Assembly (NCBI GenBank): GCA_964654695.1
Contig: CAZZKJ010000018.1
Location: 1 to 43,338 of the forward strand
DNA from: CAZZKJ01 sp964654695
GTDB lineage: Bacteria; Krumholzibacteriota; Krumholzibacteriia; WVZY01
DNA: 43,338 nt
Reading direction: 5' to 3'
Part shown: piece after piece, positions 25,545 to 33,385 of the stretch
Layout: each line of letters begins with the position of its first letter
How positions within the stretch are numbered: position 1 is the stretch's first letter
Translations under genes and position numbers: made by a program
The notes under the pieces: generated by a model
Database searches by the model: none
Told to the model about the DNA's origin: nothing
The model's input: the letters and a program-made list of their open reading frames with translations, nothing else

Positions 25545-27767
25545 ATGGCGATGTATTCTGAAAATAATCTTAATCCGAAACAATGGGAGGCCGTGCGTAC
25601 GACGGAAGGCCCGGTACTGGTTCTTGCCGGGGCCGGCAGCGGCAAGACAAGAGTTCTTACCGAGAGAATAGCCTATCTGATCAGGGAAAAGAACACACCC
25701 GTTAATAATATTCTCGCTTTCACTTTTACCAATAAAGCCGCGAAAGAAATGAAAGCGCGACTGGAAAAAATGATTCCAGGCGTGTCGGACTCTCTCTGGG
25801 TCGGAACGTTTCACAGCACCGGTGTCAAGATATTACGAAAACATGGAAATCGGATCGGCATCCCGACAAATTTCAGTATTTATGACTCAACCGACAGTTT
25901 GAACTTGATAAAGAGCGTCATTTCTCTAAACGCACTCGAGGGAAGCGTACTTAAATCAGCTGCGTCGTTAAAAGATTCGATAAGCAAATGGAAATGCGAT
26001 CTCATCGACCCCGCGATGGCTTCTGAAAGGTCCTATAACAATATAGAGAAAAAATCGGCTTTCATTTACCGGGAATACCAGAAACAACTCAAGCAGGCAA
26101 ATGCTCTCGATTTTGATGATCTTATTGCCAGGCCTGTTCAATTGTTTTCCGCTCATGCCGATATCAGAAAAAGTTATGCCAGGCGCTTTCTTTATGTTCT
26201 TGTTGACGAATTTCAAGACACGAATCCAATTCAGATGGTGTTGATAGATGAGCTTTCTTCATATAAAAGGAATCTCTTCGTAGTTGGAGATGACGATCAA
26301 TCGATTTACAGCTGGCGCGGAGCGAAGGTCGAGCACATGTTGAATTTCGAGAATCTTTATTCCGGCACGACTATGATCCGCCTGGAACAGAACTATCGCT
26401 CTACACGCGCGATCCTTGAAGCCGCCAACGAAGTGATAAAGCACAATCAGGGCAGAAAGGGTAAAAACCTTTGGACCGAAGGCGAAACCGGCGACAAATT
26501 GAGGCTCATAGAATCGCTCGATGAGGAAGGCGAAGCGATAAATATTCTTCAAGCAGTGAAAGAACTTGGAGATAATGGCATTCAATACAAGGATATAGCC
26601 GTTCTCTACAGAACAAACGCGCAGTCGCGATCGCTTGAAGAGGTAATGAAGATGGGAAGCGTTCCATACCAAATCATCGGGTCGGTCCGCTACTATGAAA
26701 GAGCTGAAATCCGGGATATACTTGCGTACTGCAAACTGGTTGTCAACCACAGTGACAGCCTGAGTTTGAAACGCATTATAAACGTTCCGAGAAGGGCTAT
26801 CGGCAAAACCTCGGTCCGTTCTCTCGAAGAACAGGCTGGCAAACGCGGCGTCTCAATATTGGGACTGCTGATATCCGGAACATATGACTTGGGAAAAGCC
26901 CAAAAAAAAATGTGCTCGGCGTTTGTCGCTATTATCGAAAAACTCAGCCATCTAGCCGAATCAGAGAACGCCCCCTGTGTGATCGAAGCGATACTGAGGG
27001 AAACCGGCTATCGAAAATATCTGAAGGAAGCTTATCCAGATAGCGATTCGCGCATTGAGAACGTGGAGGAACTGGTGACGGCGGCGTACGCTGCTGCAGA
27101 AACCGACGGAGACAAAAGCTTGAGCGGATTCCTGGAGCAAATTGCCCTGGTATCTGATATCGACGGTTATGACGACGAAAGGGGCCAATTGACCTTGATG
27201 ACGCTGCATAATGCAAAAGGTTTGGAATTCATGTGCGTGATAATAGCCGGTATGGAGGAAGGGCTTTTCCCTCATTTCAACTCGCTTGAAAACCCGGCCT
27301 CCCTGGAAGAAGAAAGGCGGCTTTTTTATGTGGGCATGACCCGGGCAAAAAAAGTGCTTTACCTTTCGTGCGCCAACATGCGCCGCAGGATGGGCGCTTT
27401 GATCAGCAACGCACCGTCGCGGTTTCTTTTCGAAATACCCGGGGAACTGCTCGACGGCACCGTCCAAAGGGGCCTGGCCGGCGGGAATTCCGCCTTTTTG
27501 GGGACGTTCGGCGATTCCTCATCCCGGGATAGGAAAACCCGCCGCTCGATCGATACGAGTTATTATCAGGCTCATCCGGATTATGAAACCGAGCCGCAGG
27601 AAACCCTTGCGTTCAAAGTCGGGACCAGGATATTTCATGAAAATTTCGGCAGAGGAATAGTCAGGAAGGTGGAAGGAAAAACTGAAGATTTAAAGCTGAC
27701 AGTGCTTTTCGACAGCGGCGGCGAAAGGAAATTCATAGCAAGGTTCGCACCCATGCGGCCTCTTTGA
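25545..27767 (+). CDS. ATP-dependent 3'-5' DNA helicase, PcrA/UvrD type
   Basis: SF1A helicase for nucleotide-excision repair, mismatch repair and removal of RecA or stalled complexes. About 740 residues from ATG 25545. The track frame extends 43 codons upstream, but that stretch has no family similarity. Motifs: LNPKQWEAV (Q motif), Walker A AGAGSGKTR (Gly33-Thr35), TFTNKAAKEM, VDEFQDTNPIQ, GDDDQSIYSWRGA, LEQNYRST, VLYRTNAQSR, LTLMTLHNAKGLEF and EERRLFYVGMTRA. The C-terminus VGTRIFHENFGRGIVRKVEG is the Tudor-like domain that binds RNA polymerase in PcrA. A GatC-like fragment follows, an echo of the pcrA-ligA-gatCAB order seen elsewhere. Confidence 0.95.
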   Translation: MAMYSENNLNPKQWEAVRTTEGPVLVLAGAGSGKTRVLTERIAYLIREKNTPVNNILAFTFTNKAAKEMKARLEKMIPGVSDSLWVGTFHSTGVKILRKHGNRIGIPTNFSIYDSTDSLNLIKSVISLNALEGSVLKSAASLKDSISKWKCDLIDPAMASERSYNNIEKKSAFIYREYQKQLKQANALDFDDLIARPVQLFSAHADIRKSYARRFLYVLVDEFQDTNPIQMVLIDELSSYKRNLFVVGDDDQSIYSWRGAKVEHMLNFENLYSGTTMIRLEQNYRSTRAILEAANEVIKHNQGRKGKNLWTEGETGDKLRLIESLDEEGEAINILQAVKELGDNGIQYKDIAVLYRTNAQSRSLEEVMKMGSVPYQIIGSVRYYERAEIRDILAYCKLVVNHSDSLSLKRIINVPRRAIGKTSVRSLEEQAGKRGVSILGLLISGTYDLGKAQKKMCSAFVAIIEKLSHLAESENAPCVIEAILRETGYRKYLKEAYPDSDSRIENVEELVTAAYAAAETDGDKSLSGFLEQIALVSDIDGYDDERGQLTLMTLHNAKGLEFMCVIIAGMEEGLFPHFNSLENPASLEEERRLFYVGMTRAKKVLYLSCANMRRRMGALISNAPSRFLFEIPGELLDGTVQRGLAGGNSAFLGTFGDSSSRDRKTRRSIDTSYYQAHPDYETEPQETLAFKVGTRIFHENFGRGIVRKVEGKTEDLKLTVLFDSGGERKFIARFAPMRPL

Positions 27768-27803
27768 AAGCCGAATTAAAACCCGCCGCAGGAACGAAGA
27801 TGC

Positions 27804-27935
27804 ATGCATATTGACGAAGAACTGCTTGAGTACCTGCAAGATCTATCCAGGATAAAACTATCCTGTGTTTCGGCAAAAAGAATAACCGATCAGCTGAGAA
27901 AAACCCTGGAATTCATAAAACGGCTTTCATTTTAA
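27804..27935 (+). CDS. Truncated GatC-like small protein
   Basis: A 43-codon frame, MHIDEELLEYLQDLSRIKLS to RLSF, from ATG 27804 with AGGAA nine bases upstream. It fits the N-terminal half of the amidotransferase subunit GatC: acidic start, a helix of the ARLxL type (here DLSRIKLS), then a second helix ending in FIKRL where GatC has IldFVEKL. Full GatC is about 95 residues; the C-terminal arm that wraps GatA and contacts GatB is missing, and no gatA or gatB is nearby. It could be a remnant, a specialised short form, or a chance resemblance. The length is too short to be sure. Confidence 0.45.
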   Translation: MHIDEELLEYLQDLSRIKLSCVSAKRITDQLRKTLEFIKRLSF

Positions 27936-27970
27936 TCGTGCCATCATCGTATGCCTGATCCGGAAAAACC

Positions 27971-27999
27971 TTGCCCCATTGGGCAGTTATTGGTATAGT
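27971..27999 (+). promoter_or_regulatory. Candidate promoter for the lamin-tail-domain protein gene
   Basis: TTGCCC (27971-27976), 17 bases, then TATAGT (27994-27999). The -10 matches five of six positions and the -35 four of six. Transcription from about 28006 would give a leader of about 40 nt. Confidence 0.5.
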
Positions 28000-28046
28000 A
28001 CGCAATAGATACCTCTATCGGCAGCAGAGGGGAAGGGAGGATGATG

Positions 28047-28676
28047 ATGAAGAAGAATGTTGCCCTGCTTTTATCCGCGCTGATATTGTCGGCGCTCCCC
28101 TGCGCGGTTTTTGCGCAAATCCATCTCAACGAGATCATGGCGGATCCGTCTTCTGATTGGGACGGCATCGGCGGACTATCAACGCGTGGAGATGAGTACG
28201 TCGAAATCATCAATGCAGGAGGCACAAGTGTGAACCTTGCTTCCTACCGGTTGGGAGATGAATCCGGCGGATATGTCTGGAGATTCGCGTTTACCGGTGT
28301 GATGGCACCGCATGAGATCAGGGTTGTATTCGGGTCCGATGCGCTCGCCTGGCAGTCGGCAAACGGATATCCGGCGTACGGATTGAGCCTGAACAATTCC
28401 GGCGATGCTGTTTATCTTTACGAATTATCCGGTGCGGATACGGTTATTGCCGACCTGTACGTTTACGCGCCATTCGAAGTCCTTGATGACCGTTCAGTAG
28501 GCCGGGATCCAGATGGTTCCGGCTCCTGGGCTATTTTCGACGGGCTAAATCCTTATACTGGAAAAACGGCGCCATTTGGAACCGGGTGCAATCCCACCCC
28601 GGGTTTCGAGAGCGGTTGCGTGACCCCCACCGTGCGTTCGACGTGGGGCCAGATTAAATCCACTTACGAAGACTGA
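28047..28676 (+). CDS. Secreted lamin-tail-domain protein
   Basis: A 209-residue exported protein. Three ATG codons in a row (28041, 28044, 28047) follow GGGAGG directly; the third has normal spacing and gives the cleaner signal peptide MKKNVALLLSALILSALPCA, cleaved near VFAQ. QIHLNEIMADPSSD and GDEYVEIINAGGTSVNLASYRLGD are classic lamin-tail (LTD) openings, followed by AFTGVMAPHEIRVVFG, NNSGDAVYLYELSG and RDPDGSGSWAIF. LTD domains occur on many secreted and surface proteins of Gram-negative bacteria, usually of unknown role. The C-terminus ends PTVRSTWGQIKSTYED after a Cys-containing NPTPGFESGC turn. The tail may be a sorting or anchoring element. It has its own promoter and sits alone between two operons. 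Confidence 0.82.
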   Translation: MKKNVALLLSALILSALPCAVFAQIHLNEIMADPSSDWDGIGGLSTRGDEYVEIINAGGTSVNLASYRLGDESGGYVWRFAFTGVMAPHEIRVVFGSDALAWQSANGYPAYGLSLNNSGDAVYLYELSGADTVIADLYVYAPFEVLDDRSVGRDPDGSGSWAIFDGLNPYTGKTAPFGTGCNPTPGFESGCVTPTVRSTWGQIKSTYED

Positions 28677-29054
28677 TAAAAGGAATATCCCTCTGCTGCC
28701 GAAGAGGAATTGAGGGGGACTATCTAATCCCTTGTAAATACAGCAAGTTGCAGTCAGTGGCGCCCAAAAAGACCGTTGACACGGGGGTGTCCGTTAAGGT
28801 ATTTTGCATAGTGAACAGAGAGAAAACGGGCGCCGGCTTTGTAGGTATGTCAGGATTTTTCAAACCCATTTGCAACTGGAATCCGCCCTTTTTGCTAAAT
28901 CAAGCCGCCTGACTTCCACCGCTCCTCCCGGAGCGCTTTATGGATGGCTGCGAAATCGATCTTTGCAACCCCGGCCCTTGGGATTTGCCCGCCGGTGCGC
29001 AGAAGTTTTATTATTCTTGCAAAAAACTCGAACTGCCTTATTAAGCTGGTAAGC
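28677..29054 (+). other. Intergenic region and long leader before the mutase operon
   Basis: 378 bases without a credible gene. It holds the promoter at 28776-28805, then a leader of about 240 nt. The leader contains one clear hairpin, CGCTCC (28920-28925) with GGAGCG (28930-28935) over TCCC, not followed by a T run. Because B12 is the cofactor of the operon, I looked for a cobalamin riboswitch B12 box (GCCACTG) and found none. The frame of the GTPase gene remains open back to 28944, but that stretch shows no family similarity. Confidence 0.45.
28776..28805 (+). promoter_or_regulatory. Candidate sigma70 promoter for the acyl-CoA mutase operon
   Basis: A perfect TTGACA (28776-28781) with TATTTT (28800-28805) at 18-base spacing. 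This is the best promoter match between the lamin-tail gene and the mutase operon. Confidence 0.55.
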
Positions 29055-30026
29055 ATGCATGAGAAATATATGAAAAAATTCCTGGCCGGCGATCTATTGG
29101 CGGCTTCCCGCTTGATGTCGATGGTTGAAAAGGAGGGGCGTGGTGCCGAAAGTGTGCTGGATGCCATTTTCCCGCATGTGGGGAAAGCATATAGAATAGG
29201 AGTCACCGGTTTGACCGGGGCCGGAAAGAGTTCCCTTATTAACAAGTTGACGCGAATTTACAGGAACAAGGGTGTAAAAGTGGGAATCGTTGCCGTCGAT
29301 CCCACCAGTCCTTTTTCAGGAGGGGCGCTCCTCGGGGATCGCATTCGTATGAGCGACAGTATCGGCGATGACGGAGTTTTCATACGGAGCATCGCCAGCC
29401 GGGGCAGCGAAACCGGATTGAATGCCTGCGCTCAGGAACTTGCCGATGTCCTGGATGCGTTCGGCAGTGAGATTATTTTTCTGGAAACTGTCGGAATCGG
29501 ACAGCAGGAGTACAGGATAAGTTTTAGCGTGCATACAACCGTTATAGTCCTCGTGCCCGAAGCCGGTGATGATATTCAGAGCCTCAAGTCCGGGCTTATG
29601 GAAATTGGCGATGTTTTCGTTGTAAATAAAGCGGATAGAGCCCTAGCCGGGCGTTTTGCGGATGATCTCAAAAGCATGCTGCAGCTGAGGCACTGTAAAG
29701 ACGGATGGTGCCCGCCGGTCATTTCGACGATAGCCAATACGGGAGACGGCGCTGCGGAACTATACGAGGCAATTGTGCGTCACAGGAAATTTCTTAGCAA
29801 GAACGGCCTTATGGAAAAAAAAAGACGCAAATCAGTCGAAAACCGCATAATGATGATAACTGAAGAGAAACTCAAAGAAACTTTCTGGACGGATCATTAT
29901 ATTAAGGAGAAAAGCGAAACACTCGTACAAGAAGTGCTGGCCGGCAGACGGTCTCCGTATGGGGCGTCGAGAGAGCTGTTGGCCTCATTTCCCGGTAAGA
30001 AAGGCAAGGACGGCGATGGATCATAA
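29055..30026 (+). CDS. meaB: MeaB-type G-protein chaperone of B12-dependent acyl-CoA mutase
   Basis: P-loop GTPase that loads and protects adenosylcobalamin in acyl-CoA mutases. About 323 residues from ATG 29055 (weak ribosome site; the frame is open to 28944). GVTGLTGAGKSSLINKL holds the Walker A (Gly52-Ser59), followed by VDPTSPFSGGALLGDRIRM, which contains the magnesium and switch residues, ETVGIGQQE (G3) and VVNKADRA (G4). Family members are about 310-330 residues. Position directly before the mutase large subunit, with an 11-base overlap, shows it serves that enzyme (as MeaI does in isobutyryl-CoA mutase systems) and perhaps also the methylmalonyl-CoA mutase encoded downstream. Confidence 0.92.
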   Translation: MHEKYMKKFLAGDLLAASRLMSMVEKEGRGAESVLDAIFPHVGKAYRIGVTGLTGAGKSSLINKLTRIYRNKGVKVGIVAVDPTSPFSGGALLGDRIRMSDSIGDDGVFIRSIASRGSETGLNACAQELADVLDAFGSEIIFLETVGIGQQEYRISFSVHTTVIVLVPEAGDDIQSLKSGLMEIGDVFVVNKADRALAGRFADDLKSMLQLRHCKDGWCPPVISTIANTGDGAAELYEAIVRHRKFLSKNGLMEKKRRKSVENRIMMITEEKLKETFWTDHYIKEKSETLVQEVLAGRRSPYGASRELLASFPGKKGKDGDGS

Positions 30027-31680
30027 GGATAAGGAGCTTTTGAAAAAAAATAAGAAAGAGTATTTAGATAAAGTCAAATCCTATCCCTTGCTCGATAAGG
30101 ATTTCACAACAGTATCCGCCGAGCCCGTGGCTATCATTTATTCTCCGGATGATATAGAAGATCTTGACTACATGAAAGATCTCGGATTCCCGGGACAATA
30201 CCCGTATACCCGAGGTGTCCATGCAAATATGTACAGGGGAAAGCTCTGGACGATGCGAATGTTCGCCGGTTTCGGCTCGGCCGCAGACACCAACAAGAGA
30301 TTTCATTTTCTTTTGAAAGGCGGACAGACCGGTTTATCCACGGCTTTCGATTTGCCTACTCTCTACGGCAGGGATTCAGATGATCCATTCTCCGAAGGAG
30401 AAGTGGGCAAATGCGGAGTAACCGTGGATTCGATGCGGGACATGGAAATTCTTTTCGATGGAATCGATCTGAGCAGGATCTCCACATCGATGACGATCAA
30501 CGGTCCTGCTGCGATCGTACTGGCCATGTACCTGGCCAACGGGGAAAAGAGTGGAGTGACCATGGATCAATTGTCGGGGACAACGCAAAACGACATTTTG
30601 AAGGAATATATCGCTCAAAAATCCTTTATTTTTCCTCCTGAGCCATCAATGCGCCTGATTACCGATGTCATGGGTTTTTGCGCCGATAACGTACCCAAAT
30701 GGAATACGATCAGCATCAGCGGATATCATATAAGAGAAGCGGGATCTACCGCTATTCAGGAACTGGCCTTTACCCTTGCCGATGGATTCGCATATGTGGA
30801 AGCCGGTATAGAAGCCGGACTGGACGTCGATAAGTTCGCACCCCGCTTATCATTCTTTTTCAATTCCCACATGGATTTTTTCGAAGAGATCTGCAAATTC
30901 AGGGCCGCACGCAGAATTTGGGCCAAAAGGATGAAAGAACGTTATGGAGCCAGGAAACCTCGCTCGTGGCTTATGCGGTTTCATACTCAAACCGCAGGGT
31001 GTTCGCTTACCGCGCAGCAGCCGGAAAACAACATCGTGCGTACGGCTTTTCAGGCGCTTGCCGGTGTCCTGGGAGGCACACAGTCCCTTCATACGAATTC
31101 AATGGATGAAACACTTGCGCTGCCATCGGAAAAAGCCGCGAGAATCGCCCTTCGCACCCAGCAGGTCATCGCGCATGAAACGGGGGTGGCAAATTCAATA
31201 GATCCTTTGGCAGGAAGTTATTTCGTTGAAGCCATGACCAATAAGATGGAAAAAGCTGCTGAAGATTATTTTGCCAAAATAGATGAGTACGGTGGAGTCG
31301 TCGCGGCACTTGAAGAGGGTTTCTTTCACCGCGAAATAGGACGTGCGGCATATGAGTACCAGAAAGCCGTGGAGGACGGAAGGAAAATCGTGGTTGGAGT
31401 GAACAGCTACGAGCTTGAAAGCGAGGAACTGGAAATTCCGATTTTGAAAATCGACAGGCAGGTGGAACTGGAACAAATCGCGGCATTGAAGAAGCTCCGT
31501 AAAGAACGGGATAATGGAGCCGCTAAAGCCAGTCTGGATTCGCTGAGAGCCGCAGCAAAAGGAAATTCCAACTTGATGCCTCATCTGCTGGAAGCCTCAA
31601 GGGTTTATGCGACTCTTGGAGAAATTACCGGCGCGCTAAAGGGTGTCTTCGGTGAATACAAGGAACCCGCGTATTTTTAA
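30016..31680 (+). CDS. Acyl-CoA mutase large subunit, predicted isobutyryl-CoA mutase (IcmA-like)
   Basis: TIM-barrel subunit of an adenosylcobalamin carbon-skeleton mutase, 554 residues from ATG 30016 with AAGGA upstream. The family is certain: FPGQYPYTRGVHANMYRG, GQTGLSTAFDLPT, STSMTINGPA, ISISGYHIREAGSTA, FAPRLSFFF and LHTNSMDETLALPSE. Substrate residues depart from methylmalonyl-CoA mutase. The position equal to Tyr89 of the Propionibacterium enzyme is Phe83 (MRMFAGF) and that equal to Arg207 is Gln201 (EYIAQKSF). Phe/Gln is the isobutyryl-CoA mutase pair, and the Ala after GLST argues against 2-hydroxyisobutyryl-CoA mutase, which has Asp there. The B12-binding domain is a separate gene 17 bases downstream. 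Predicted reaction: isobutyryl-CoA to n-butyryl-CoA. Specificity is inferred, not proven. Confidence 0.88.
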   Translation: MDHKDKELLKKNKKEYLDKVKSYPLLDKDFTTVSAEPVAIIYSPDDIEDLDYMKDLGFPGQYPYTRGVHANMYRGKLWTMRMFAGFGSAADTNKRFHFLLKGGQTGLSTAFDLPTLYGRDSDDPFSEGEVGKCGVTVDSMRDMEILFDGIDLSRISTSMTINGPAAIVLAMYLANGEKSGVTMDQLSGTTQNDILKEYIAQKSFIFPPEPSMRLITDVMGFCADNVPKWNTISISGYHIREAGSTAIQELAFTLADGFAYVEAGIEAGLDVDKFAPRLSFFFNSHMDFFEEICKFRAARRIWAKRMKERYGARKPRSWLMRFHTQTAGCSLTAQQPENNIVRTAFQALAGVLGGTQSLHTNSMDETLALPSEKAARIALRTQQVIAHETGVANSIDPLAGSYFVEAMTNKMEKAAEDYFAKIDEYGGVVAALEEGFFHREIGRAAYEYQKAVEDGRKIVVGVNSYELESEELEIPILKIDRQVELEQIAALKKLRKERDNGAAKASLDSLRAAAKGNSNLMPHLLEASRVYATLGEITGALKGVFGEYKEPAYF

Positions 31681-31697
31681 ATTCCTCTGGAGGGATA

Positions 31698-32093
31698 ATG
31701 AAGAAACCGATAAAAGTTCTGATCGCTAAACCCGGACTCGATGGGCACGACCGCGGAGCAAAGGTTGTAGCAAACGCTCTTCGGGATGCAGGAATGGAAG
31801 TCATTTATACCGGTCTTCACCAGACTCCTGAAATGATAGTCGAAGCGGCCCTGCAGGAGGACGTGGATGTAGTAAGCCTGAGCATCCTGTCCGGTGCTCA
31901 TATGACGCTATTCCCGCGCGTGAAAGAGCTTATGATGGAGAAAGGTTTGAATAACATGTATCTTATGGGTGGGGGAATAATTCCCGATAACGATGCCGCC
32001 GAACTTAAGGAGAAGGGAATTGCAGGAATTTTCGGACCCGGCACGGATACCAAGGACATAGTATCGTTCATAAACAAACTTTTTGCCAAATGA
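31698..32093 (+). CDS. Acyl-CoA mutase small subunit, cobalamin-binding
   Basis: B12-binding Rossmann domain on its own, 131 residues, the size of IcmB/HcmB-type small subunits. PGLDGHDRG carries the DxHxxG motif, with His17 the lower axial ligand to cobalt. SLSILSGAHM and the GGGIIPDND loop complete the site. GGAGGG sits just before ATG 31698. It pairs with the large subunit 17 bases upstream. The methylmalonyl-CoA mutase large subunit on the minus strand lacks a B12 domain and no second small subunit is in the window, so this one could serve both. Confidence 0.93.
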   Translation: MKKPIKVLIAKPGLDGHDRGAKVVANALRDAGMEVIYTGLHQTPEMIVEAALQEDVDVVSLSILSGAHMTLFPRVKELMMEKGLNNMYLMGGGIIPDNDAAELKEKGIAGIFGPGTDTKDIVSFINKLFAK

Positions 32094-32189
32094 TTTCGCT
32101 TTGCGCTGTCGAAGGCAGGAGATGCCCGCACCAGCGATCGTCGCGATCGTTTCGAAGCAGATCGATTTATAATTCGAGCGGAGGAAACA

Positions 32190-33326
32190 ATGGAATTGAC
32201 TGAAGAACAGCAGATGATTCGGGATACGGCCAAAAGGTTCGCTGAAACGGAAGTCCGTCCTATTGCCGGTGAGATAGACCGGAAGCAGGAATTTCCCATG
32301 GACCTGATCAAGAAAATGGCCGGCATGGGATTTATGGGACTGGTGGTTCCTTCGCAGTATGATGGGTTTGAAACGGATACTGTCAGCTACTCTATCGTGG
32401 TGGAAGAACTGTCGAGAGTTTGCGGATCGACGGGCTTGACCGTCGCAGCGCACAATTCCCTGGGAGCGATGCCCATAATTATCGCAGGGACGGAAGAACA
32501 AAAGTGCAAATACCTTCCGCCTATTGCGGCCGGTGAAACAGTCGGTTCCTTTGGGCTAACAGAACCCAATGCCGGAAGCGACGCGTCCGGCACCCAAACC
32601 CATGCGGTGCTCAAGGGCGATAAATACATCCTAAATGGAACGAAAATATTCGTTACCAACGGAGGGTTCGCGCGAAGCATGGTCGCGACGGCCGTGACCG
32701 ATCCGGCCAGTGGAGTTCATGGGATAAGCGCCTTTATTGTAGAAAATGATTTTCCAGGGTTTTCCGTGGGTTCGCTGGAGAAGAAGCTCGGTGTAAGGGC
32801 TTCGAGCACTGCTGAAATCGTTTTTGATAACTGCGAAGTTCCCAAGAAGAACCTGTTGGGGAAAGAAGGCGAAGGTTTCAAAATATTCATGAAAACTCTC
32901 GACGGGGGGAGGATATCAATCGGTGCAATGGCCCTGGGGCTTGCACAGGGAGCGATGGACGCATCCATAATCTACGCGAAGCAGCGAAAACAGTTCGGCC
33001 GTCCCATATCTGAATTCCAGGCCATTCAGGAAAAAATCGCCAACATGGCCACCGAAATACACGGAGCCAGGTTGATGATCTATGAAGCAAGCAGGCTCAA
33101 GGACAAAGATCAGCCGTTTTCTACGGAATCCGCCATGTGCAAGCTGTATGCATCCGAGATGGCGATGAGGGCTACGACCGATGCGATCCAGATTCACGGG
33201 GGATACGGTTTCACAACCGACTATCCCGTAGAAAGATATTTCCGCGACGCCAAGCTGACTGAAATCGGCGAGGGAACGAGTGAGATTCAAAGGCTCGTAA
33301 TCGCCAGAAAATTCCTGCAGGATTGA
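32190..33326 (+). CDS. Acyl-CoA dehydrogenase, short-chain (butyryl-CoA) type
   Basis: FAD enzyme that oxidises acyl-CoA to trans-2-enoyl-CoA, 378 residues. SFGLTEPNAGSDASG contacts FAD and substrate, IFVTNGGFA and RKQFGRPISEFQAIQ are FAD/tetramer motifs, and the end RYFRDAKLTEIGEGTSEIQRLVIAR places the catalytic base Glu361 where butyryl- and short-chain acyl-CoA dehydrogenases have it. GGAGG precedes ATG 32190. A 96-base gap from the mutase small subunit contains a small CGATCG-TCG-CGATCG hairpin (32135-32149). After a predicted isobutyryl-CoA mutase, butyryl-CoA is the natural substrate, though isobutyryl-CoA is possible. No electron-transfer flavoprotein genes are in the window. Confidence 0.93.
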   Translation: MELTEEQQMIRDTAKRFAETEVRPIAGEIDRKQEFPMDLIKKMAGMGFMGLVVPSQYDGFETDTVSYSIVVEELSRVCGSTGLTVAAHNSLGAMPIIIAGTEEQKCKYLPPIAAGETVGSFGLTEPNAGSDASGTQTHAVLKGDKYILNGTKIFVTNGGFARSMVATAVTDPASGVHGISAFIVENDFPGFSVGSLEKKLGVRASSTAEIVFDNCEVPKKNLLGKEGEGFKIFMKTLDGGRISIGAMALGLAQGAMDASIIYAKQRKQFGRPISEFQAIQEKIANMATEIHGARLMIYEASRLKDKDQPFSTESAMCKLYASEMAMRATTDAIQIHGGYGFTTDYPVERYFRDAKLTEIGEGTSEIQRLVIARKFLQD

Positions 33327-33385
33327 TCGAAGATCGGGATTCTAATGATTCCTGCAAGTTGGGATATCGAGACGAGGAGGTTAAA

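Noticed and set aside
28804..29052. 82-codon plus-strand frame upstream of the GTPase gene
   Set aside because: No signal, no family similarity and unusual composition; it overlaps the leader and the chosen start region.
28806..29054. Cobalamin riboswitch in the leader of the B12-dependent mutase operon
   Set aside because: No B12 box (GCCACTG) or typical conserved core is present; only one unrelated hairpin was found.
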